5,886 nucleotides of DNA, taken from contig FR898422.1 of NCBI GenBank assembly GCA_000437515.1, positions 1 to 5,886 on the forward strand, read 5' to 3'. Shown piece by piece: positions 1 through 4,963 of this stretch. The position numbers and the translations under genes were made by a program. Numbering within the stretch: position 1 is the stretch's first letter; each line of letters begins with the position of its first letter. Below the pieces are notes generated by a model. That model made no database searches and was not told the DNA's origin. It saw only the letters and a list, made by a program, of their open reading frames with translations. This stretch comes from Acidiphilium sp. CAG:727. Its GTDB lineage: Bacteria; Bacillota; Clostridia; Christensenellales; Borkfalkiaceae.

Positions 1-27
1 ATGGTTCGTATTATTCTTGTCCGGCAT
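1..27 (-). CDS. Possible start of a downstream gene, cut by the window edge
   Basis: An ATG lies 12 nt after the uridine kinase stop codon and opens a frame reading MPDKNNTNH to the window edge. Its position right behind udk, with no terminator hairpin between, would suit a second gene in the udk transcript. There is no convincing Shine-Dalgarno sequence at the usual distance: the nearest purine-rich stretch (TAAGG) is more than 20 nt upstream. Nine residues are too few to recognise a family. A second ATG that overlaps the udk stop as ATGA runs into TAA after ten codons, so it is not a competing candidate. This is a weak, partial call. Confidence 0.3.
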
Positions 28-39
28 AATTAAACCAAC

Positions 40-681
40 TCATAACGCCTTACTTTCTTTTTCTTCGCACGATAAAAAACTCTCGATTTTCGTTTTGAAA
101 AGGTCGAAAGCCACGTCGTTGAAACCGCCGTTTATTATTACGTCGGCGTATTGTTTGGTAGGCTCGATATATCTGTAATGCATGGGCTTTACGGTGGTGA
201 GATATTGCTCGATAATGCTCTCTATGCTTCTGCCCCTTTCGCCGACGTCGCGCCGAACCCTGCGGAGTATTCTCTCGTCCGCGTCGGTTTCGACGAACAC
301 TTTTACGTCCATAATATCGCGAAGGTTATCGTCGTACAGCGCAAGTATTCCGTCTATTACTATTACGGGCTTGGGTTCGATTTTAATGGTTTTACCGCTG
401 CGCGTATGAACGGTAAAATCGTACACGGGGCAATCTATCGCCTTGCCGCTTCTTAATACGTTCATCTGTTTCAGCATAAGATCGAATTCGAACGCTTCGG
501 GTATATCGTAATTGAGTTTTGCGCGTTTTTCGAGCGGAATATCGTCGTGCGCGAGATAGTAGTTATCGCAGGAAATCAGAACCGCTTTATCGCCGAAATA
601 ATCGCAGATACGCTTTGCAAAAGTTGATTTGCCCGACCCGCTGCCGCCGGCAACGCCTATAACGAGTGAATTGTTTATCAT
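40..681 (-). CDS. udk: Uridine kinase (uridine/cytidine kinase), 213 aa
   Basis: This cytosolic enzyme phosphorylates uridine and cytidine to UMP and CMP with ATP or GTP in pyrimidine salvage. Counting from the ATG at 681, the P-loop GGSGSGKST is at residues 12-20. Next come CDNYY with the presumed catalytic Asp39, NYDIPEAF (57-64), PVYDFTVHTR (85-94) with the family's nucleoside-contacting Tyr and His, IDGIL (109-113), and the lid region RRDVGERGRS (143-152) followed by QYLTTVKPMH. The order and spacing match bacterial Udk, and the length equals the 213 residues of the E. coli enzyme. The frame stays open upstream to a TTG at 738, but that codon lies in the -35 box of a strong promoter. The ATG at 681 has AGGTGG just upstream, so I start there. 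IDGIL replaces the more usual VEGIL, a conservative change. The identification is very secure. Confidence 0.97.
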   Translation of the reverse strand: MINNSLVIGVAGGSGSGKSTFAKRICDYFGDKAVLISCDNYYLAHDDIPLEKRAKLNYDIPEAFEFDLMLKQMNVLRSGKAIDCPVYDFTVHTRSGKTIKIEPKPVIVIDGILALYDDNLRDIMDVKVFVETDADERILRRVRRDVGERGRSIESIIEQYLTTVKPMHYRYIEPTKQYADVIINGGFNDVAFDLFKTKIESFLSCEEKESKAL

Positions 682-685
682 ATTC

Positions 686-691
686 CCACCT
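686..691 (-). promoter_or_regulatory. Ribosome binding site that fixes the udk start
   Basis: On the minus strand AGGTGG lies 4 nt upstream of the ATG at 681. It decides between this ATG and the in-frame TTG at 738, which has no such site and falls inside the promoter. Confidence 0.8.
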
Positions 692-709
692 GTTGATTTT
701 CTGTCGTCA

Positions 710-738
710 ATTATATCACTCGTTCCCGCTCCCGTCAA
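710..738 (-). promoter_or_regulatory. Sigma-A type promoter of udk with extended -10
   Basis: On the minus strand the -35 box is TTGACG (733-738), the spacer is exactly 17 bp, and the -10 box is a perfect TATAAT (710-715) preceded by TGA, giving an extended TGn motif. The predicted transcription start is near 703, leaving a leader of about 22 nt before the ATG at 681. It is the closest match to consensus in the window and suggests strong constitutive expression. No operator-like dyad is seen around it. Confidence 0.88.
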
Positions 739-767
739 CCGATATGCGAAAATAGTTTATATATATC

Positions 768-796
768 AAAACCCGCCCGCGATTTCCCGCAGGCGG
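768..796 (-). terminator. Rho-independent terminator after the HEPN-like gene
   Basis: On the minus strand CCGCCTGCG (788-796) pairs with CGCGGGCGG (773-781) around the six-base loop GGAAAT. This forms a 9-bp G+C-rich stem with one G-T wobble, followed by GTTTT. It begins 8 nt after the stop codon at 805 and separates the two-gene unit from the udk promoter. Confidence 0.8.
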
Positions 797-804
797 TCTT
801 ACCG

Positions 805-1251
805 TTAATTATCGTCAAACGCCGTTCTTCGCATTATCGTTTTGCCGTCTAACGTGTCTATTTTATTTTTTATCACGTCGTTTGCTTCGTATATCACGCA
901 TTGAGAATAATTCAGCACGTTACTAAACCTTACCATCATTTCGTCGTACCCCTTCGACATTTCGTCAAAAATTTCGATAAAAAATTTGTGATTTATATCG
1001 TTTCTGACCCGAATAACTTCTTTGAGATTATTGTATTCCTTCGGAGTAAGATTACCCGATTTTTTCAGCGCGTTGTTCAACTTATTTAGCGAAGAATTAT
1101 TTATGTCTTTAACTTTAAGTTTCAACTTTGTCGCAAGCGTTTTATAATCTCTCTCCAACTCCTGCGAAGATTGTATAATTTTCCCGACGGCTTTATATAC
1201 GTCGTCCGGGAAATTTTTTATCTCGAAAAAAGTTATTAACGGAACCGCCAT
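805..1251 (-). CDS. Small helical protein with a HEPN-type RNxxxH motif, 148 aa
   Basis: I do not recognise a named family. The protein is rich in Lys, Asn, Asp and Glu and looks almost wholly alpha-helical, with no signal peptide or membrane segment. The clearest clue is LKEVIRVRNDINHKF at residues 76-90. Arg83-Asn84-x-x-x-His88 fits the R-polar-x3-H signature of HEPN domains, placed late in a helix as in that superfamily. HEPN proteins are often RNases or RNA-binding parts of toxin-antitoxin, abortive-infection and CRISPR systems, but some are non-enzymatic, so RNase activity here is inference. The gene starts 3 nt after the stop of the membrane-protein gene, and its ribosome binding site AGGTGA contains that stop codon. 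The two are therefore almost certainly cotranscribed and translationally coupled. No antitoxin-like nucleotidyltransferase gene lies beside it. The CDS itself is secure; the HEPN assignment is moderate. Confidence 0.82.
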   Translation of the reverse strand: MAVPLITFFEIKNFPDDVYKAVGKIIQSSQELERDYKTLATKLKLKVKDINNSSLNKLNNALKKSGNLTPKEYNNLKEVIRVRNDINHKFFIEIFDEMSKGYDEMMVRFSNVLNYSQCVIYEANDVIKNKIDTLDGKTIMRRTAFDDN

Positions 1252-1254
1252 CTT

Positions 1255-1260
1255 TCACCT
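1255..1260 (-). promoter_or_regulatory. Ribosome binding site overlapping the upstream stop codon
   Basis: On the minus strand AGGTGA serves both as the last Arg codon plus TGA stop of the membrane protein and as the Shine-Dalgarno site for the ATG at 1251, with only AAG between. This arrangement points to coupled translation of the pair. Confidence 0.75.
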
Positions 1261-1932
1261 GTATAATTGATTGTTGATTTTCAGCGATATTCTGTTTGAA
1301 AGCGAAATTCTTGCCTGTAAAAGAGTGCCGTCGTCAAGCGTACACGACAATTCTATCGGAGTAAAACTCATAGACGTATTATGTTCGTCCATATACCTTC
1401 CGTCTACCTCAATATAGTGATGAAACCACCCTGCGTAGACGAGAATCTTTTTGCCGTTATAATCGTATACCCTGCAGGACAGCAACCATGAACAAATCCA
1501 AAAAGTGAGTATAATCACATCGAGCCCTAAAAAGACATAAACGAACCACTTACTGCCTTCCGCATCGAAAGATATTATTCGATAACTATCAACCTTACCA
1601 TCGATATAATAGAAAGTAGCCGTAACACTTTTACCTTTTCCGTATTCCCGATCGGTTTTCTCATCCAACTTACGCCCGCTTTGATCATAAAAAGCGACTG
1701 TAAGACCACATGTGTCTACATTTTTATTAAAAATAACGGTTACTTCGCATTTTGAACTTCTCAAATATGTATCATAATTGATTACCCTGCAACTATCGCT
1801 TACAATTTCAAAACCAGTCGTAGCGTTTACATTCATAATGATCGGAACTATTATTCCTATAAATAACGCTACCGTAAATAACGCTACCGTACAAACTACT
1901 CTGTGAACTAATATTCTTGTTTTTCCGTACAT
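1255..1932 (-). CDS. Two-pass membrane protein with extracytoplasmic beta-type domain, unknown function
   Basis: I do not recognise a characterised family. From the ATG at 1932 the protein has 225 residues. A short positively charged N-terminus (KTR, HR) precedes a hydrophobic segment at about 12-34. Residues 35-129 are rich in beta-prone stretches (CEVTVIF, GLTVAFYDQSGRKL, SVTATFYYIDGKVDSYRII), probably an extracytoplasmic sandwich-like domain. A second hydrophobic segment spans about 130-152. The tail, 153-225, again looks beta-rich (GKKILVYAGWFHHYIEVDG, FTPIELSCTLDDG) and would be cytoplasmic. The frame runs up to a GTG at 1995, but that codon lies in the predicted promoter. ATGs at 1944 and 1932 are the real choices, and 1932 has GGGGA 5 nt upstream. 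The first membrane segment contains a perfect TVALF-TVALF duplication. The gene is AT-rich compared with the sugar operon. A sensor or anchor for the coupled HEPN-like protein is possible but inferred only from position. Confidence 0.75.
   Translation of the reverse strand: MYGKTRILVHRVVCTVALFTVALFIGIIVPIIMNVNATTGFEIVSDSCRVINYDTYLRSSKCEVTVIFNKNVDTCGLTVAFYDQSGRKLDEKTDREYGKGKSVTATFYYIDGKVDSYRIISFDAEGSKWFVYVFLGLDVIILTFWICSWLLSCRVYDYNGKKILVYAGWFHHYIEVDGRYMDEHNTSMSFTPIELSCTLDDGTLLQARISLSNRISLKINNQLYR
1861..1890. repeat. Perfect 15-bp tandem duplication within a membrane-segment coding region
   Basis: The unit AAATAACGCTACCGT occurs twice with no gap (1861-1875 and 1876-1890). On the minus strand each copy encodes the same five residues, giving TVALF twice in the first hydrophobic segment of the membrane protein. 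The two copies are identical at every base, which suggests a recent duplication or constraint. Confidence 0.95.
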
Positions 1933-1985
1933 TATTATCCCCATTAAAAAGTCGTTTCTCAAACCTTTACTTTTACCATAATCGA

Positions 1986-2014
1986 AATGTATCACATTTT
2001 CGCAGAAAAATCAA
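1986..2014 (-). promoter_or_regulatory. Promoter of the membrane/HEPN gene pair
   Basis: On the minus strand TTGATT (2009-2014), a 17-bp spacer and TACATT (1986-1991) form a sigma-A type promoter, with TGA before the -10 giving an extended motif. The predicted transcription start is near 1979, so the GTG at 1995 would lie upstream of the RNA. This supports the internal start codon for the membrane protein. The -35 box sits inside a longer element shared with the esterase operon promoter. Confidence 0.65.
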
Positions 2015-2023
2015 GCGTTTAAC
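2006..2023 (-). promoter_or_regulatory. Shared operator-like element at the -35 region, copy A
   Basis: The minus strand reads GTTAAACGCTTGATTTTT and covers the -35 box. The core TTAAACGCTTGA fits TNAANCGNTTNA, an imperfect dyad centred on CG of the kind bound by LacI/CcpA-family regulators. Nearly the same string recurs at 4754-4772 with one extra G. That it binds a regulator is inference; it could also be a common UP-like or -35 context. Confidence 0.4.
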
Positions 2024-2042
2024 AAAATTTATTCTCAAATGT

Positions 2043-2076
2043 AAAAATCGGGCGGAACGATTTTCGTTCCGCCCGA
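2043..2076 (-). terminator. Rho-independent terminator of the esterase-galK-phosphatase operon
   Basis: Perfect 13-bp arms TCGGGCGGAACGA (2048-2060) and TCGTTCCGCCCGA (2064-2076) surround a 3-base loop. On the minus strand they are followed at once by TTTTT (2043-2047). On the plus strand a run of ten T (2093-2102) lies 16 nt beyond the stem, too far for a classic plus-strand terminator. The element ends the upstream operon just before the promoter of the membrane/HEPN unit. Confidence 0.92.
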
Positions 2077-2122
2077 CGGGAATATTATTTTGTTTTTTTT
2101 TTAATCGGCGGTATTATTATGT

Positions 2123-2785
2123 TTATTTTATAATCGACGTTACGTCGGATAGTTTCAGGCATTTATCGGTAACGTGAAAATAATTTACCCCTACGGCTTT
2201 CGCAGGCGCAATATCGTCAGTTTCGCTGTTGCCGAAATATAAAACTTCGTCCTTTTCAAACCCGTTTACTTTGAGCGTTTCTTCGATATACTTCGGGTTT
2301 GGTTTAGCGTAATGCGAATTTTCGTAACCCGTTACGTAATCGAAATCTTTTTCGCCCAGACCGACGAAGCCCGCCCTTGTCAATAAGCCGCAAATCGGAA
2401 AAACGGGGTTAGAAGCCAGAATAACTTTAAGACCTTTCGATTTGACGTAATCTATAATCTTTCTCGCCTCGGGATTTTCACCGCACACAACTTTTGCTTT
2501 TTTGAAATCGGTAACGTAAAACTCGTCGAAAACGGCTTTATCTTTTATTTTCTCTGCGCCGTATCTGTCCGTAAACACGCGCCAGAATACCGTTTCGTTC
2601 GTTTCTTTTCCGTCGTTTCGGAGCATTGCGCCCGTGCCTCTCCATACGGTTTTGATAAGGTCGTCTTTATCGTAACCGAGCGAAATAAACCGCTTTAACA
2701 AAAGTCCGAAGTAATATTCGGTAAACTCCTTTTCGTCCATCGGAAGCAAAGTTCCGTCCAGATCGAATAAAACCGCTTTCAACAT
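2123..2785 (-). CDS. HAD-family phosphatase, 220 aa
   Basis: This is a soluble haloacid dehalogenase superfamily hydrolase, probably acting on a small phosphorylated metabolite. Motif I is FDLDGT with the nucleophile Asp8 and acid/base Asp10. Motif II is ILASN with Ser125. Motif III is AKPNP with Lys161. Motif IV is GNSETDD (185-191), where Asn replaces the first Asp of the usual GDxxxD but the later metal-binding aspartates remain; such GNS forms are known among HAD proteins. The helical cap lies between residues 15 and 95. The length fits the phosphoglycolate phosphatase-like branch. The ATG follows GAGGAT, and the gene begins 13 nt after the galK stop, so it is the last gene of the operon. 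Substrate cannot be read from sequence; the context suggests a sugar phosphate. The family call is firm, the substrate open. Confidence 0.88.
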   Translation of the reverse strand: MLKAVLFDLDGTLLPMDEKEFTEYYFGLLLKRFISLGYDKDDLIKTVWRGTGAMLRNDGKETNETVFWRVFTDRYGAEKIKDKAVFDEFYVTDFKKAKVVCGENPEARKIIDYVKSKGLKVILASNPVFPICGLLTRAGFVGLGEKDFDYVTGYENSHYAKPNPKYIEETLKVNGFEKDEVLYFGNSETDDIAPAKAVGVNYFHVTDKCLKLSDVTSIIK

Positions 2786-2798
2786 AATATATCCTCAA

Positions 2799-3911
2799 TT
2801 AAATTTTTTCTATCGTTATTCCGTCGTCGATCGACGCTTCGTAAAATGTAGCCGGATAGCCGATAGTCTTTTCGTATTTTTCGCCGACGAATTTCTCAAA
2901 GTCCTTCACCGCGTTTTTATCGACGATCGATACGGTACAGCCGCCGAAGCCCGCGCCCGTCATACGACTGCCGAGGCAGCCTGAAAAACTCTGCGCCGTT
3001 TCTGCCAGACAATCGAGTTCTTTACCCGTGACTTCGTATTTGTTTTTAAGCGAAGCGTGAGATTCGTTAAGTAATTTTCCGAGAGTTTCCGTATCGCCCT
3101 TTTTCATCGCGTCGACCGCTTCGTTTACCCTCGCGCACTCGTATATAACGTGTTCCGCTCTATCGGCGACTTTTTTACCGAGCAGGTATTTATATTTTTC
3201 GAACTGTTCGGGAGAAACTTCCGCAAGGCAGTCTACGTTTAATACGGTTTTTAATCCCGCAAGAGCCTCTTCCGTTTCGGCGCGGCGTTCGTTATATTTA
3301 CTTTCGACGAGATTATGCGGTTTATTGCAATTCGCTATCACCAGCGTATATCCGCCCAAGTCGAAAGGCACGTATTCGTGTTCGATTTTTTTGCAGTCCA
3401 GAAGCAGCGCGTGGTCTTTAAGACCGTTTGCCGAAGCGTACTGATCCATAATTCCGCAATTGACTTTCGCGTATTCCCGTTCGGCCTTCTGCGCGAGCAA
3501 AGCAATTTCTTTTTTATCGATTTTTTCGCCGGCTATCGAAGCAAAAGCGGCAAGCGTAGACACTTCTATCGCCGCGCTGGACGAAAGCCCGCTGCCGAAA
3601 GGCACTTTGCAGTCCTGCAACATATCGCAGCCGAGTAACTTATGCCCCGCGTTTTTCCATATAAGAGCGCAACCCGCGATATAGTTCGCGTATTTTACGC
3701 CGGAGTATTTTTCGAGTTCGTTTATATCGAGCGAAATAGTAAAATCGGTAGTAGTCCAACTCAGATTTATTCTATCGCCGCCGTTCGCTTTAACCCAAAC
3801 GGTGTTTTTCATCGACAACGCCGCAGGAAAAACTTTCCCGCCGCAATAATCGACGTGTTCGCCTATGATATTTACTCTGCCCGCGGCAGTAACTTTATAA
3901 TCGTATTTCAT
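2799..3911 (-). CDS. galK: Galactokinase (GHMP kinase), 370 aa
   Basis: The product phosphorylates galactose, or a close relative, at C1 with ATP, the entry step of the Leloir pathway. The galactokinase signature GRVNIIGEHVDYCGG (11-25) supplies Arg12, Glu18, His19 and Asp21. The GHMP ATP-binding motif PFGSGLSSSAA is at 104-114, GIMDQYAS (153-160) holds the presumed catalytic base Asp156, and the third motif GSRMTGAGFGG is at 314-324. SKYNERR (204-210) matches the sugar-site region of bacterial GalK. The N-terminus is short: only ten residues precede the signature, and TAAGRVN replaces the common APGRVN. Cys23 stands where Asn is usual, and Val20 where Thr or Ile is usual, so the sugar specificity may be altered (for example towards GalNAc). 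The ATG is the only start after the upstream in-frame stop, and its ribosome binding site is weak (CCACGG), hinting at coupling to the esterase gene. No galT or galE is visible here. Confidence 0.93.
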   Translation of the reverse strand: MKYDYKVTAAGRVNIIGEHVDYCGGKVFPAALSMKNTVWVKANGGDRINLSWTTTDFTISLDINELEKYSGVKYANYIAGCALIWKNAGHKLLGCDMLQDCKVPFGSGLSSSAAIEVSTLAAFASIAGEKIDKKEIALLAQKAEREYAKVNCGIMDQYASANGLKDHALLLDCKKIEHEYVPFDLGGYTLVIANCNKPHNLVESKYNERRAETEEALAGLKTVLNVDCLAEVSPEQFEKYKYLLGKKVADRAEHVIYECARVNEAVDAMKKGDTETLGKLLNESHASLKNKYEVTGKELDCLAETAQSFSGCLGSRMTGAGFGGCTVSIVDKNAVKDFEKFVGEKYEKTIGYPATFYEASIDDGITIEKI

Positions 3912-3923
3912 ATAAGACCGTGG

Positions 3924-4724
3924 TTACAACCTGATTTTTGTAAACGCCTTAAAGTAACGCTTACCCAAAACGTATATCGACTTACGACAAAAATGTATAT
4001 TGTCGCCGTTGCCGCTATCCTGATTATTAGAAAGCAAATCGTCGGTCGTAACGAACGCGCCTCCGACGTTTTTCAATACTTTTTTCGTGGCTTTCGTTAT
4101 AACTTTACAATGTTCGGCAAACTCTCCGCTTGCCCATTCCTTGCAAAATCCGCCCGCTATAACCGGTATTTTACCGTATTCGGACAAAAACTTATTCACG
4201 AGATTGCCGAATTTTTCGTAATAGTAGGCCTCTTTCGTCTTCAACGAAAGGTCCCGATTTTCGTAAGCGTCGTGTTCGCCCTGATGCCACAAAAAAGCGA
4301 CGACCTTATTTTCGGCGTTAAGCGATAAGGCGTAGTCGACCATTCTGAACGCCCTCTCCTGCAAAACCGCGGTTTCGCCCCATTGATGTTTCGCAAAACC
4401 CGTTCCGCCTACGGCGGCGTTGACGATTAAAAGTTTCCTGTCGTCTTTCAGAAGTCCGTTTGCGACGTATTCCCTTGCAAACGATAAACCGAAATCCGCA
4501 ACCTTTTTACCGCCCGTTACTTTTTCGCGCGCAACCGTTATATCGGGGTCGAAATCCCCGCCGACGCGTAACAACCCTTTGTCGTCGAAGCCGATAAGCC
4601 CCGCGTTTTTGTCCCGCAATGCGAAAACCCGCGGATCCTCCCTGTACGGACGCCTTACGTCGCCGAGCCCGTTTCCTTCGGCATTTGACTGCCCTGCCAA
4701 AACTACAATATCGTATTTATCCAT
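3924..4724 (-). CDS. SASA/SGNH-type carbohydrate O-acetylesterase, 266 aa
   Basis: The protein resembles the sialate O-acetylesterase/acetylxylan esterase (SASA, CE6-like) family, which removes O-acetyl groups from sugars. The block with the catalytic Ser13 is LAGQSNAEG (9-17). AAVGGTGF (103-110) is the oxyanion-region block, WHQGEHDA (147-154) matches the WHQGE motif, and DNIHF (241-245) supplies the Asp and His of the triad. There is no signal peptide or membrane segment, so it should act in the cytosol on imported acetylated sugars. It is the first gene of an operon with galK (12 nt gap) and a HAD phosphatase. The ATG at 4724 is the only possible start, since an in-frame TAA lies five codons upstream and the Ser block begins at residue 9. 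It has no Shine-Dalgarno site and lies about 3 nt after the predicted transcription start, so translation may be leaderless. The exact substrate is unknown. Confidence 0.87.
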   Translation of the reverse strand: MDKYDIVVLAGQSNAEGNGLGDVRRPYREDPRVFALRDKNAGLIGFDDKGLLRVGGDFDPDITVAREKVTGGKKVADFGLSFAREYVANGLLKDDRKLLIVNAAVGGTGFAKHQWGETAVLQERAFRMVDYALSLNAENKVVAFLWHQGEHDAYENRDLSLKTKEAYYYEKFGNLVNKFLSEYGKIPVIAGGFCKEWASGEFAEHCKVITKATKKVLKNVGGAFVTTDDLLSNNQDSGNGDNIHFCRKSIYVLGKRYFKAFTKIRL

Positions 4725-4733
4725 AGCGCGTAT

Positions 4734-4762
4734 ATTTTAACATTATTTCCACTAAAAATCAA
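4734..4762 (-). promoter_or_regulatory. Promoter of the esterase-galK-phosphatase operon
   Basis: On the minus strand TTGATT (4757-4762), a 17-bp spacer and TAAAAT (4734-4739) preceded by TGT give an extended -10 sigma-A promoter. The predicted start of transcription is about 4727, only some 3 nt before the ATG at 4724. Confidence 0.8.
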
Positions 4763-4772
4763 GCCGTTTAAC
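4754..4772 (-). promoter_or_regulatory. Shared operator-like element at the -35 region, copy B
   Basis: The minus strand reads GTTAAACGGCTTGATTTTT, the same as copy A at 2006-2023 except for one extra G in the centre, and it again covers the -35 box. Here TCAAGC (4759-4764) also has an inverted partner GCTTGA at 4777-4782, 12 nt away, which could form a wider dyad. Regulator binding is inferred, not shown. Confidence 0.4.
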
Positions 4773-4815
4773 GTACGCTTGAAAAATTCGCGGTTGCCGT
4801 TGAAATATCGTCGTA

Positions 4816-4844
4816 ATCATAACGTAACTAAAAACCTTTCGCAA
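4816..4844 (-). promoter_or_regulatory. Second, weaker promoter candidate upstream of the esterase operon
   Basis: On the minus strand TTGCGA (4839-4844), a 17-bp spacer and TATGAT (4816-4821) form a plausible promoter starting near 4809, which would give a leader of about 85 nt. The rest of the gap (4845-4917) holds only short hairpins, such as a 4-5 bp stem GCGG/CCGC at 4867-4878. No small gene or recognisable riboswitch is seen there. Confidence 0.4.
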
Positions 4845-4915
4845 GGTGAAAAACGAGCCGACAGCGGCGGAAATCCGCAAAGACGGAACGGGAGATTTCG
4901 CGCATTATTTCGCAG

Positions 4916-4942
4916 AAAAGCCGGGTGTTTTGCACCCGGCTT
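4916..4942 (-). terminator. Rho-independent terminator after the isomerase-like gene
   Basis: Arms AAGCCGGGTG (4918-4927) and CACCCGGCTT (4933-4942) pair over 10 bp around a 5-base loop. On the minus strand the stem runs into CTTTTC, a short T tract partly within the stem. It starts 21 nt after the stop codon at 4964. Confidence 0.8.
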
Positions 4943-4963
4943 CGCCTTCCGTTCTTTAATTTA

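Noticed and set aside
2048..2076. The 13-bp perfect inverted repeat as a possible insertion-sequence end or integration site
   Set aside because: The 3-base loop, G+C-rich stem and adjoining T tract in the right orientation after the operon's last gene explain it as a terminator. No matching partner end or target duplication is seen.
768..2076. The membrane/HEPN unit as a CRISPR-linked or classic toxin-antitoxin locus
   Set aside because: There are no direct-repeat arrays, no cas-like genes and no recognisable antitoxin. The window supports only a coupled gene pair with a HEPN-like motif.
1917..2177. An 86-codon plus-strand open frame across the terminator and promoter at 1986-2076
   Set aside because: It crosses a perfect 13-bp terminator stem and ends within the phosphatase gene; it is composition-driven and very rich in Phe, Tyr and Arg.
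3642..4328. A 228-codon plus-strand open frame opposite galK and the esterase gene
   Set aside because: It lies antisense to two genes with full sets of family motifs, spans their junction, has no recognisable domain and no clear ribosome binding site. It looks like a by-product of codon bias on the other strand.
4832..4849. Short hairpin ACCTT-GCGA-AAGGT followed by TTTT (minus strand) as an attenuator
   Set aside because: The stem has only 5 bp, and it overlaps the -35 box and spacer of a promoter candidate. It is too weak to call a terminator or riboswitch part.
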